Positions 35,374 to 44,162 of a stretch of DNA of 64,000 bases are shown one piece after another. A model generated the notes under the pieces. The model made no database searches and was not told where the DNA came from. It worked only from the letters and a program-made list of their open reading frames with translations. The stretch comes from an uncultured Clostridia bacterium. Lineage in GTDB: Bacteria > Bacillota > Clostridia > TANB77 > CAG-508. Every line of letters starts with the position of its first letter. Position 1 is the stretch's first letter. Made by a program: the position numbers and the translations under genes. The stretch is from NCBI GenBank assembly GCA_934130355.1, contig CAKOXV010000003.1:31996-95995 (forward strand). The letters are read 5' to 3'.

Positions 35374-35820
35374 TTATTTCATGTTTTTGTTTTCTATTTC
35401 TTCTATTATTTTTATTCTTTCTTGATGTCTTCCTCCCTCGAACTCTGTAGCAAGCCATGTTCTTACAATTCTAATAACTTTATTTACATCTAAATAATCT
35501 GAACCTATTGCTAATATATTAGAATTATTGTGCATTCTTGAGAATTTTGCTTCTTCTTCATCATTACACTTTGCACATCTTATTCCTTTAAATTTGTTTG
35601 CTACTATACTCATTCCTATTCCAGAACGACATATTAAGATTCCTTTTTCACATTCGCCTGATTGAACTTTTAATGATACTTCTTGTGCTATTTCTGGATA
35701 GTCTACACTTTCTTCATTAAATGTTCCACAATCTATATATTTTATTTCTTTTTCTTCTAAATATTTTTTTATTTCTTCTTTTAATTTATAACCACCATGG
35801 TCACTACCTATTGCTATCAT
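35374..35820 (-). CDS. rpiB: Ribose-5-phosphate isomerase B
   Basis: A 148-aa RpiB/LacAB-family protein: IAIGSDHGGYKLKEEI at the N-terminus, GILICRSGIGMSIVANKFKG (active-site Cys in CRSG) and ARTWLATEFEGGRHQERI at the end. It interconverts ribose-5-P and ribulose-5-P. It is first in a tight run: rpiB, GlcNAc-1-P transferase, mscL, hslO, ppaC. Confidence 0.95.
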   Translation of the reverse strand: MIAIGSDHGGYKLKEEIKKYLEEKEIKYIDCGTFNEESVDYPEIAQEVSLKVQSGECEKGILICRSGIGMSIVANKFKGIRCAKCNDEEEAKFSRMHNNSNILAIGSDYLDVNKVIRIVRTWLATEFEGGRHQERIKIIEEIENKNMK

Positions 35821-35940
35821 TTTTCATTCTTCCTTCCATTCTCTATTTTACTATATAAATGGAAAAATAGCAAGATATTTCGATATTTTTTAACTCTTTG
35901 TCGTTGTGCCTTTATATTAAATTTTAAAAATATTGCTAGT

Positions 35941-36424
35941 TAACATTTAAGCACATAACTCGGTACAAATATGCTTGCTATGGCGGTTAAACCTATACAT
36001 ATATATTAAAAACATTTCAAATTTTGGACAAGCTAAACTTTCGCATAAAAGCTAAAAGCACAACACGAGCCTCTCTCACTCAGGCTCAACTTTATCAATA
36101 TGTATAATTTGAATAAATTACGAATGTGACTGGAATAGTGTTATAAATTCTTAAACAAAAGTCATAAAGGGTCCTGTCTTCGGGTATAGTTGTGACTTTT
36201 GTTTTAGAATTTGTTAACGTTATGCAAGGTAGCCGAGTAATTTATGAAAAGTATACATATTGATAAAGTTGCCAGTGAGCATTCCTCGTTTATGTACTTT
36301 AAGATTTTCTATACTCAAGTTTAGATGCACAAAATTTTCCATTATTTAATATATATGTACAGGTTTAACCGCCATAGCAAGCATGTTTGTACCGAGTTAT
36401 GTGTTCGAATTGTTAACTTATAAT
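35941..36424. repeat. Long-palindrome intergenic element, copy B
   Basis: Outer arms of ~60 bp are nearly perfect inverted repeats (CATAACTCGGTACAAA through GCTTGCTATGGCGGTTAAAC and complement). Inner arms share AAATTTTGGACAAGCTAAAC and AAACTTGAGTATAGAAAATC with copies A and C. The centre is near 36180. It fills the rpiB-rpsT intergenic gap and holds no ORF. A single-stranded copy would fold into one ~480-nt hairpin. Confidence 0.85.
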
Positions 36425-36453
36425 GTAAAAATAAAAAAAAGTTTGATTTACTC

Positions 36454-36482
36454 TTGCCAAAAGGATTTTTGTATGTTATAAT
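36454..36482 (+). promoter_or_regulatory. rpsT promoter
   Basis: TTGCCA (36454-36459), 17-nt spacer, TATAAT (36477-36482), 30 nt downstream of the palindromic element. Confidence 0.8.
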
Positions 36483-36527
36483 AGTATCCGTTATAGTTTA
36501 TTATTACTAAGAGGAGGTGCATCACAC

Positions 36528-36794
36528 ATGCCAAATATTAAATCAGCTAAAAAAAGAGTTAAAATTATTGATAAGAAAACAAAAACAAATAATATGATTA
36601 AAACTGGATATAAATCAGCTGTGAAAAAATTCGAAGAAGCTATTGCTGCTGGTAATTTAGAAGAAGCTAAAACATTAATGTCTGAAGCTACTAAAAAAAT
36701 AGACCAAGCTTGCTCAAAAGGTGTAATAGTAAAAAATACAGCTTCTAGAAAAAAATCTAGCTTATCTAAAAAATTAAATGCCGCTATGGCCTAA
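36528..36794 (+). CDS. rpsT: 30S ribosomal protein S20
   Basis: An 88-aa basic protein beginning MPNIKSAKKRVKIIDKKTKT, with the family's helical Ala/Lys body and KGVIVKNTASRKKSSLSKKL end. It binds 16S rRNA in the small subunit. AGGAGGTG precedes the ATG. Monocistronic, with promoter and terminator. Confidence 0.97.
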   Translation: MPNIKSAKKRVKIIDKKTKTNNMIKTGYKSAVKKFEEAIAAGNLEEAKTLMSEATKKIDQACSKGVIVKNTASRKKSSLSKKLNAAMA

Positions 36795-36805
36795 CAAATA
36801 AAAAA

Positions 36806-36833
36806 TCGCTAATTTGTGTTAGCGACTTTTTTT
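36806..36833 (+). terminator. rpsT terminator
   Basis: TCGCTAA/TTAGCGA stem, 6-nt loop, CTTTTTTT. Confidence 0.9.
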
Positions 36834-36836
36834 ATT

Positions 36837-37652
36837 TTATTTATTACTTTGATTTAAATTAATTCCATAAGTTTTGTATACCCAATCATAATAATTCCAT
36901 GTTTCTAATGTTTCTGGTTTTCCATAATCTACTCCAAAAGTTTCAACAGTAACTTTTGAAATTATTACATCATCAACTGGTGTACTTTTTTCTTTTTCTT
37001 CATCAGTTTTTTCACTTGAATTGTCTGTATTGGTATCAGCTACCTTTACTTCAACTTTTTCTATTTTATGAACAACATCCATTCCTTCAATTACTTTTCC
37101 AAAAGATGCATAATATCCATTTAATGAGCTATTATTTGCTGTCATTATAAAAAATTGTGATCCTGCTGAATTGTAACTTTCTGTAGTTAAACTTGAAGAA
37201 TATTTTTGAGTATAATCTGCTCTAGCCATTGAAATAACTCCTTCTTCATGTTTTAAAGTATTTTTATTATATTTGTTAGCTAAAAATTCACCTTTTATGC
37301 AATAATCTCTATCATTATCTGTTTTTATTCCTAAACTACTTAGTTTTGGAGAACCTTGTCCATTTTCTTCTGGTGCTCCACCTTGAATCATAAAGCCTTC
37401 AACTATTCTATGGAATTTTAATCCATCATAAAATCCATTTTGTGCTAAAGCAACAAAATTTGATACTGTTTCTGGCGCAATTTCAGGATATAACTCAAGC
37501 TTAATAGTTCCAAAATCTTGTACTTCCATTGTTACAATTGGATTTTTCACTTCCATTGTTGCTTTTTGATAATATCCATATCCTACTCCTGCTATTAATA
37601 CTATAATTAAAAATAATGCAATTATTGTTATTATGTTTGTTTTCTCTTTCAT
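36837..37652 (-). CDS. Membrane-anchored cyclophilin-type peptidylprolyl isomerase
   Basis: A 271-aa protein. One N-terminal helix (IITIIALFLIIVLIAGVGYGYY) anchors a cyclophilin domain outside the cell: FGTIKLELYPEIAPETVSNF, FHRIVEGFMIQGG, SAGSQFFIMTAN and FGKVIEGMDVV. A Ser/Glu/Asp linker (about residues 205-225) is followed by IISKVTVETFGVDYG. It catalyses Xaa-Pro cis-trans isomerisation. It follows disA by 14 nt, forming radA-disA-ppi. Confidence 0.93.
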   Translation of the reverse strand: MKEKTNIITIIALFLIIVLIAGVGYGYYQKATMEVKNPIVTMEVQDFGTIKLELYPEIAPETVSNFVALAQNGFYDGLKFHRIVEGFMIQGGAPEENGQGSPKLSSLGIKTDNDRDYCIKGEFLANKYNKNTLKHEEGVISMARADYTQKYSSSLTTESYNSAGSQFFIMTANNSSLNGYYASFGKVIEGMDVVHKIEKVEVKVADTNTDNSSEKTDEEKEKSTPVDDVIISKVTVETFGVDYGKPETLETWNYYDWVYKTYGINLNQSNK

Positions 37653-37666
37653 TTTTTTCTTCCTTT

Positions 37667-38740
37667 CTAAATTAATATGTTGTCAAATGCAAATTGTTCT
37701 TGCATTTTCTTTAGCGTTTGTTTTATGGTTTTGGCTCTTACTTCACCAATTCCTTCAACCTTATCTAAATCATTTATCTCAGCAATAAGTATATGTTGGA
37801 AAGATTTAAATGATTTTACTAGCTTTTCTACTATACTATTAGGCATTCTAGGCACTTTGCTCAATATTCTATATCCTTTTGGATATACTGCTAGTTCTTC
37901 AAAATTTTCAAAGCTTTCATATCCTAATATTTTTGCTATTACTGGTAATTTCATCAATTCTTCTGTTTCTAATTCTGAAAATTCTTCTAAAATATTTTCT
38001 GCATTTCCGTCTCTTACCATATAATCTTTTATTAATTGAAGTTCTTCTTTCTCAAGTCCTCCTATTAATTCTTCTAGTTGCATATTTACTAATCTTCCGT
38101 CATCCCCAAGTTCATATATCTTTCTTTTGATTTCATCAACAATTTTCATTACCATTTCTGCCCTTTGTATTACTGTTAATACATTATCTAGTGTTACTAT
38201 ATCATTAAATTCATATTCATTTAATATGCTTAATTTACTGTCATATACTTTTCTGTATTTTTCTAATGTTTGTATTGCTTGATTTGCTTTGTTTAAAACT
38301 ATATCTGTATCTTCTAATACATATCTGTTATTTTCTTTGAATACTGTTATTATATTTCTTCTTTGAGATATACTTATTACTAATTCTCCTGTTTGTTTTG
38401 CTGTTCTTTCTGCTGTTCTATGTCTTGTCCCAGTTTCGACTGTAGGAATTTGGTATGATGGTATTAATTGAGCATTTGCAAATAAGATTTTCTTCATATC
38501 TCCACTTAATACTATTGCTCCATCCATTTTAGCAAGTTCATATAATTTTGCAGATGTATATTCTTCATTTATTGCAAAGCCACCATCTACTATTTCATCT
38601 ATTACTTTTTGCTGATCTGTTATTAACAATAATGCTCCTGTCTTTGCCTTTAAAATATTATCTAAGCCTTCTCTTATAGGTGTTCCTGGTGCTATTTTTT
38701 TTAATATCTCAGCTATTGGATTTTCTTTTACTGTGCCCAT
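37667..38740 (-). CDS. disA: DNA integrity scanning protein DisA, diadenylate cyclase
   Basis: A 357-aa protein. The DAC domain has the catalytic DGA in LAKMDGAIVLSGD and RHR in GTRHRTAERTAKQTG. A linker helix region and a C-terminal helix-hairpin-helix domain (LNDLDKVEGIGEVRAKTIKQ-like) for branched DNA follow. It makes cyclic di-AMP and pauses at DNA lesions. radA lies immediately upstream, the usual partner. Confidence 0.95.
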   Translation of the reverse strand: MGTVKENPIAEILKKIAPGTPIREGLDNILKAKTGALLLITDQQKVIDEIVDGGFAINEEYTSAKLYELAKMDGAIVLSGDMKKILFANAQLIPSYQIPTVETGTRHRTAERTAKQTGELVISISQRRNIITVFKENNRYVLEDTDIVLNKANQAIQTLEKYRKVYDSKLSILNEYEFNDIVTLDNVLTVIQRAEMVMKIVDEIKRKIYELGDDGRLVNMQLEELIGGLEKEELQLIKDYMVRDGNAENILEEFSELETEELMKLPVIAKILGYESFENFEELAVYPKGYRILSKVPRMPNSIVEKLVKSFKSFQHILIAEINDLDKVEGIGEVRAKTIKQTLKKMQEQFAFDNILI

Positions 38741-38774
38741 TTTTGTGTAAGATTCCTCCTTGCTTTTATAAGGA

Positions 38775-40136
38775 TTATTTGATGCCTAGTCTTTTTAAAG
38801 CTTCTCCTATATTTTTTACGCCTATTATATCTAATTTATACTCATCTTTCAAGCCTTTTTTGTTATTTTCTGGTATAATACATGTTTTGAAACCCAATTT
38901 TTCTGCTTCTTTCAACCTTTTTTCTATTAAATTTATCCTTCTTACTTCTCCTGTAAGCCCAACTTCTCCCATTATTACTGTATTTTGAGGAATTGATATA
39001 TTTTTATATGCAGATGCTACTGTTGTTATTATTCCTAAATCTACCGCAGGTTCTGATAATTTTATTCCACCAGCTATATTTAAATATACATCTTGATTTC
39101 CTAATGATAGTCCTGCCTTTTTTTCAAGCACTGCAATTAATACTGCTAATCTGTTATAATCAAATCCATTTGCTGTTCTTTTTGGTAATCCAAATACTGT
39201 TTGAGATGTTAATGCTTGAATTTCCACTAATATTGGTCTTGTTCCTTCCATACTTGCTACTATACATGAACCTGCTGGTTCATCATCTCTCTCTGTTATT
39301 AAAATATCTGACGGATTTGTTACTTCACACATTCCTTCTTGTTTCATTTCAAACATTCCAATTTCATTTGTTGAACCAAATCTATTTTTTACTGCTCTTA
39401 ATATTCTATATGTATTATATCTTTCACCTTCTAAATAAAGCACTGTATCTACCATGTGTTCTAAAACTCTTGGTCCCGCTATGTTACCATCTTTAGTCAC
39501 ATGTCCAATTATTACTGTTGTAATTTGTTGAGACTTACATACTCTCATTATTTGTGCTGTTATTTCCCTTACTTGACTTACACTTCCTGCTGCTGCAGAT
39601 ATTTCATCAGAATACATAGTTTGAATTGAATCTATTATTACAAGTTTTGGCTTTATTTCTTCAATTGCTCCTTTTACTATGTCTATATCCGTTTCTCCTA
39701 AAAATAATAATTCTTCATTTTTTACATTTAATCTATCTGCTCTTAGTTTTATTTGTTCTGCTGATTCTTCTCCAGATACATATAAAACTTTGCCTTCTCC
39801 TTTTACATTTTCACATAATTGTAATATTAAAGTTGATTTTCCTATTCCTGGTTCTCCCCCAAGTAATATTAGTGAACCTTTTACTAGTCCCCCTCCTAAC
39901 ACTCTATCTAATTCTGAAGAACCTGTTGAGGTTCGATTTGCTTCTTGTCCTATATATGTATTTAAAGGTTTTGGAGTATTATTTATATTTTTTTCTATTT
40001 TATTTGTCTCTGTATATTTCTCAATTTTTTGCTCATAAAATGTGTTCCAACTATTGCATGCTGGACATTTTCCAAGCCATTTTGGTGATTCATTTCCACA
40101 TTCACTACATACAAATATTGTCTTTGCTTTTGCCAT
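38775..40136 (-). CDS. radA: DNA repair protein RadA/Sms
   Basis: A 453-aa RecA-like helicase. Zinc finger CSECGNESPKWLGKCPAC at the N-terminus, Walker A in GGEPGIGKSTL, the RadA-specific KNRFG (VKNRFGSTNEIGMF), Walker B in LVIIDSIQTM, and a C-terminal Lon-like domain (GLTGEVRRINLIEKRLKEA). It promotes branch migration in recombination. It is cotranscribed with disA. Confidence 0.96.
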   Translation of the reverse strand: MAKAKTIFVCSECGNESPKWLGKCPACNSWNTFYEQKIEKYTETNKIEKNINNTPKPLNTYIGQEANRTSTGSSELDRVLGGGLVKGSLILLGGEPGIGKSTLILQLCENVKGEGKVLYVSGEESAEQIKLRADRLNVKNEELLFLGETDIDIVKGAIEEIKPKLVIIDSIQTMYSDEISAAAGSVSQVREITAQIMRVCKSQQITTVIIGHVTKDGNIAGPRVLEHMVDTVLYLEGERYNTYRILRAVKNRFGSTNEIGMFEMKQEGMCEVTNPSDILITERDDEPAGSCIVASMEGTRPILVEIQALTSQTVFGLPKRTANGFDYNRLAVLIAVLEKKAGLSLGNQDVYLNIAGGIKLSEPAVDLGIITTVASAYKNISIPQNTVIMGEVGLTGEVRRINLIEKRLKEAEKLGFKTCIIPENNKKGLKDEYKLDIIGVKNIGEALKRLGIK

Positions 40137-40327
40137 TTACTCATCCTTTCTAATTTTATAAAAAATAACACATTCGTACCATTTTTTCATTTTCAAGCCG
40201 TATTATACAACATATATTTGCAAAAAGCAATAGTATATAACAAAAAAATGTTTGCATTTACGTATGGTATATATTTCCTTTGATTTTGCTATCTGAATAT
40301 GTTATGCTTTACATAAGAGGTGGTATT

Positions 40328-40567
40328 ATGCAAAAATTTATTTTAGAATTTAAAAATTTAGATAAACATACTTTTAAAATTATGAAATATGGACTACTTT
40401 TCTGTAGTTTTCTTGCAATTATATCAACTATTATATTACTTACATATATTTTCTTGGGTTTTACTTTTCTATATTATTTAGGTATAAGTTTAATAAAAAC
40501 TAGTTTTACTTTTGCTGTTGAATTTATTATTTGTGGTATTGTTGTTGATTTTATTAGTAAAAGATGA
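40328..40567 (+). CDS. Small two-helix membrane protein, 79 aa
   Basis: The start is the ATG at 40328 (MQKFILEFKNLDKHTFKI) behind AAGAGGTGG. Two hydrophobic helices (LLFCSFLAIISTIILLTYIF and the Phe-rich second, ending FIICGIVVDFISKR). The shape resembles small sporulation or cell-envelope membrane proteins found near radA in clostridia, but I cannot name it. It is transcribed alone, divergent from radA, with a terminator shared with gatB. Confidence 0.65.
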   Translation: MQKFILEFKNLDKHTFKIMKYGLLFCSFLAIISTIILLTYIFLGFTFLYYLGISLIKTSFTFAVEFIICGIVVDFISKR

Positions 40568-40579
40568 TTATAAATAAAA

Positions 40580-40622
40580 CTACCAACTTGAAATTATTAT
40601 ATTTCATCTTGGTAGCTTTTTT
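40580..40622. terminator. Bidirectional terminator, gatB / 79-aa gene
   Basis: CTACCAA ... TTGAAAT/ATTTCA ... TTGGTAG stem, T-run CTTTTTTC on the + strand and A-rich on the other side. Confidence 0.75.
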
Positions 40623-40623
40623 C

Positions 40624-42063
40624 TTATTTTTTCAATTCTTCTGCAAACATTTTATTAAGCATTTGAGGATTTGCTTTTCCTTTAGTTTCTTTCATAGCTT
40701 GTCCTACTAAGAAACCTAAAGCTCTATCTTTTCCTGCTTTAAAATCTGAAACAGATTGAGGATTTGTCTCAATAATTTTAAGTACAACTTCTTTAATTGC
40801 ACTCTCATCTGAAATTTGTATCCATCCTTTTTCTTTTATTATATCTTCTGGATCTCTTGGATTTTCAAATAATTCTACTAATACTTTTTTACCAATGCTT
40901 GAACTAATTGTTCCTTTATCAATTAATTCAACCAATTTTGCTAATTGTTTAGCATCAAAAGGAATCTCAATCGGATCCATTTCACTTTCATTCAATATTC
41001 TTGAAATATCTGAAATTATCCAGTTATTAACTGCTTTGTAATTTCCACTTATTTCTCCTGCTTTTTCAAATAAATCTGATAAATATTTTGAAGATGTTAT
41101 TATTCCCGCATCTTTTTCAGATAATTTGTAATCGTTTAAATATCTTGATTTTCTGCTTTCTGGCATTTCAGGTAAATTTTTTCTAATATTCTCAATATAT
41201 TCATCTGATAATTTTATTGCAACTAAGTCTGGCTCTGGAAAATATCTATAATCTTGTGCATCTTCCTTATCTCTCATCGAAAATGTTTTTCCAGAAACCT
41301 CATCCCATCTTAATGTTTCTTGAGTAATTTTTCCGCCATTTTCAACAACATCAATTTGTCTACTTATTTCATATTCTAAAGCTCTTGTAATACTTCTAAA
41401 TGAATTCATATTTTTCATTTCTGTACGTGTTCCAAATTTTGTTTCACCTTTTTTTCGTACTGATGTATTAACATCTGCTCTAAATGAACCTTCTTGCATT
41501 TTACAGTCAGATACTTCAATATATTCAAGTATTGATTTTAGTTTTTTCAAGTATGCATCAACTTCTTCAATTGAACGGAAATCAGGTTCTGATACTATTT
41601 CAATTAATGGTACTCCTGCTCTGTTTAAATCTACTAATGCTCCTCCTCTTAAGTCATCATGATCTAATTTTCCTGCATCTTCTTCAATGTGAATACGTGT
41701 TATTCCTATTTTCTTTTTTCCTTGGCTTGTTTCTATTTCTATATATCCATGTTCACATAGTGGCTTATCATATTGTGATATTTGATATGCTTTTGGCAAA
41801 TCTGGATAAAAATAATTTTTTCTATCATTTTTACTGTCTTTTGATATTTTACAATTTGTTGCTAATCCTGCTTTTACTGCATATTCTACGACTTTTTCAT
41901 TTAACTTTGGTAGTGTTCCTGGCATTGCCATACATATTGGACATACTTGTGTATTTGGTTCTGCTCCAAATGTTGTTGGACAACTACAAAATATTTTCGT
42001 TTTTGTTGATAGTTCGGCATGAACTTCTAGTCCCATTACTACTTCGTAATCTTCTTTTGCCAT
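40624..42063 (-). CDS. gatB: Asp/Glu-tRNA amidotransferase subunit B
   Basis: A 479-aa protein: VVMGLEVHAELSTKTKIFC, Zn ligands CSCPTTFG and CPICMAMPG, kinase-like KNYFYPDLPKAYQISQYD, and the C-terminal YqeY-like tail to MLNKMFAEEL. With GatA and GatC it converts misacylated Glu-tRNA(Gln) or Asp-tRNA(Asn). Its ATG overlaps the gatA stop by 1 nt. Confidence 0.97.
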   Translation of the reverse strand: MAKEDYEVVMGLEVHAELSTKTKIFCSCPTTFGAEPNTQVCPICMAMPGTLPKLNEKVVEYAVKAGLATNCKISKDSKNDRKNYFYPDLPKAYQISQYDKPLCEHGYIEIETSQGKKKIGITRIHIEEDAGKLDHDDLRGGALVDLNRAGVPLIEIVSEPDFRSIEEVDAYLKKLKSILEYIEVSDCKMQEGSFRADVNTSVRKKGETKFGTRTEMKNMNSFRSITRALEYEISRQIDVVENGGKITQETLRWDEVSGKTFSMRDKEDAQDYRYFPEPDLVAIKLSDEYIENIRKNLPEMPESRKSRYLNDYKLSEKDAGIITSSKYLSDLFEKAGEISGNYKAVNNWIISDISRILNESEMDPIEIPFDAKQLAKLVELIDKGTISSSIGKKVLVELFENPRDPEDIIKEKGWIQISDESAIKEVVLKIIETNPQSVSDFKAGKDRALGFLVGQAMKETKGKANPQMLNKMFAEELKK

Positions 42064-43541
42064 TATTGAACACCTCCCTTAAATGTTGGTTTATATTTAT
42101 CTCTAAAGTTTGTTTCTTGTTCATAAGCATATGCTGCTTTTATAATAGTTTCTTCACAGAATTTGTTTCCAATTAATTGCATACCAATTGGAAGACCCTG
42201 ACTATCAATACCACAAGGGATTGACATTCCTGGAAGTCCTGCAATATTTACAGATACTGTACAAATGTCTGCTAAATACATTTCCATAGGATTTGTTGAC
42301 TTTTCACCTATTTTAAATGCTGTTGTTGGAGATGTTGGTGTTAATATTATATCATATTTTTCAAAAGCTTTATTAAATTCATTCATTACTAATGTACGAA
42401 CTTGTTGTGCTTTTTTATAATATGCATCATAATATCCTGATGATAATACATAAGTTCCTAAGATTATTCTTCTTTTTACTTCTGCTCCAAAAGCTTCGCT
42501 TCTTGATTTTTTATAAATTTCTTTTAATGTTTTAGCTTCTGGTGATCTATATGTATATCTTATTCCATCATATCTTCCTAAATTTGAACTTGCTTCTGCA
42601 CAAGCAATTATATAATATGTTGCTAATGCATAATTTGCAATATCTAATGAGAATTCTTCTATTTCTGTTCCCATTTCTTTATATTTTTCTATTGCTTTGT
42701 TTAGAGATTCTTTTACTTCTGGATTTATTCCCTCTCCATAGAATTCTTTAGGAACTCCTATTTTCAATCCTTTAACATCTTTTTGTAATGATTTTGTATA
42801 ATCTTTTGGGCCTACATCTACTGATGTTGTATCCATTTCATCATGTCCTGCAATTACATTTAAAAGCATTGCACAATCTTGTACATCTTTTGTAAAAACT
42901 CCAACTTGATCAAGTGAAGAAGCAAATGCTACTACTCCATATCTTGAAACTAATCCATAAGTTGGTTTTAAACCTACAACACCACAAAGTGAAGCTGGTT
43001 GACGTATACTTCCACCAGTATCTGTTCCTAATGCCCATGGCACCATATTAGCTGCTACTGCAGCAGCAGAACCTCCTGATGAACCTCCAGGAACTCTTGA
43101 TAAATCCCATGGATTTCTAGTTTTCTTAAAATATGAATATTCTGTTGAACCTCCCATTGCAAATTCATCCATATTTAATTTTCCTAAATTAATCATTTCT
43201 TCGGCATTTATTTTGTTCATTACTGTTGCATCATAAGGTGCAACAAAATTCTCTAACATTTTTGATGCACATGTTGTTTTTACCCCTTTTGTACAAATAA
43301 TATCTTTAATTCCTATTGGAATTCCTGCTAGAGTTCCAAGTTTTTCTCCATTATCAATTCTCTCTTGAATTTTTTTTGCTTGTTCTATTCCTTGTTCTGT
43401 TAGTTCTGTTATAAATGCTTGTACTTCTGGTTCTTTTTCTTTTACTCTTTTAACATATGCTTCATTTATTTCTGTTATTGTTAATTCTTTATTTTTTATT
43501 TTTTCTTGTAGTTCATGTACTGTTAATTCAGTTATATTCAT
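42063..43541 (-). CDS. gatA: Asp/Glu-tRNA amidotransferase subunit A
   Basis: A 492-aa amidase-signature enzyme: GIPIGIKDIICTKG carries the catalytic Lys, and GGSSGGSAAAVAANMVPWAL with TDTGGSIRQPA carries the Ser pair. It releases ammonia from glutamine for GatB. The open frame extends upstream through the palindrome, but the ATG at 43541 (MNITELTVHEL) has AAGGAGG in place. A 48-bp palindrome separates it from gatC. Confidence 0.97.
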   Translation of the reverse strand: MNITELTVHELQEKIKNKELTITEINEAYVKRVKEKEPEVQAFITELTEQGIEQAKKIQERIDNGEKLGTLAGIPIGIKDIICTKGVKTTCASKMLENFVAPYDATVMNKINAEEMINLGKLNMDEFAMGGSTEYSYFKKTRNPWDLSRVPGGSSGGSAAAVAANMVPWALGTDTGGSIRQPASLCGVVGLKPTYGLVSRYGVVAFASSLDQVGVFTKDVQDCAMLLNVIAGHDEMDTTSVDVGPKDYTKSLQKDVKGLKIGVPKEFYGEGINPEVKESLNKAIEKYKEMGTEIEEFSLDIANYALATYYIIACAEASSNLGRYDGIRYTYRSPEAKTLKEIYKKSRSEAFGAEVKRRIILGTYVLSSGYYDAYYKKAQQVRTLVMNEFNKAFEKYDIILTPTSPTTAFKIGEKSTNPMEMYLADICTVSVNIAGLPGMSIPCGIDSQGLPIGMQLIGNKFCEETIIKAAYAYEQETNFRDKYKPTFKGGVQ

Positions 43542-43561
43542 GTTTTTACCTCCTTGTGAAA

Positions 43562-43609
43562 AATTGGGGACGGTCCTTTTTTTCGCGAAAAAAAGGACCG
43601 TCCCCAATT
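43562..43609. repeat. 48-bp perfect palindrome of the GGGGACGGTCC unit, inside the gat operon
   Basis: AATTGGGGACGGTCC, seven T, CGCG centre, seven A, then the complementary arm; symmetric over all 48 bases. It lies in the gatC-gatA gap just before the gatA RBS. The T7 before the centre means the RNA would be one long hairpin rather than a normal terminator. The same unit is tandem near 9589-9638. Confidence 0.9.
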
Positions 43610-43624
43610 TCGCGAGTTACACCT

Positions 43625-43912
43625 TTAGTTTAACACTTTAGGTATTTTAAACATATGTCTATCCTGTTCTGGTGCATTTTGTAATAGACTATCTACATCT
43701 TCAAATTTCTTTACTTCATCTTTTCTAAATATATTTTTGGCCTCATTTGCTCCTATTGTAACATCTAATCCTTCAACAGGTGCATTATTTACTATATTTG
43801 CAAAATTTAATATATCTTGCAAATGTAACATGTATTTTTCTATTTCATCATATTCTAGTGTTAATTGTGCTAAATTTGCTATGTGCAAAATTTCTTCTTT
43901 ACTGACTTTCAT
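43625..43912 (-). CDS. gatC: Asp/Glu-tRNA amidotransferase subunit C
   Basis: A 95-aa protein: VSKEEILHIANLAQLTLEYD, the GatC start, and FRKDEVKKFEDVDSLLQNAP then FKIPKVL at the end. It scaffolds GatA and GatB. First gene of gatCAB; RBS AGGAGG. Confidence 0.95.
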   Translation of the reverse strand: MKVSKEEILHIANLAQLTLEYDEIEKYMLHLQDILNFANIVNNAPVEGLDVTIGANEAKNIFRKDEVKKFEDVDSLLQNAPEQDRHMFKIPKVLN

Positions 43913-44084
43913 TTATATTCCTCCTATCATTTATGTTTTTTCCACTGTTGAGCCTTATTATATCACTTTATTTTCCATTTTCATACTATTTTTTGAAATT
44001 TCTTATGAAAAAGTTATTAGTTAATAATTCTGTTATCTCTGTTTTTTCCATATTCATTCCTATCAAAAATCATAAAAAGAAGGA

Positions 44085-44120
44085 GAGACTCTGAAATTTC
44101 AAAGTTCTCTCCTTCTTTTC
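44085..44120 (-). terminator. Terminator of the formylglycine-enzyme-like gene
   Basis: AGAAGGAGAGA/TCTCTCCTTCT stem followed by TTTTTATG on the minus strand. Confidence 0.85.
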
Positions 44121-44162
44121 TGTGCTTAGGAATAAATTATAATACTTTAACAGTGGTTAGTG

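Noticed and set aside
35359..35458. N-terminal extension of the GlcNAc-1-P transferase into rpiB
   Set aside because: The extension is Arg/Lys/Asn-rich antisense-like sequence of the rpiB frame; the ATG at 35359 has the RBS and matches the first membrane helix.
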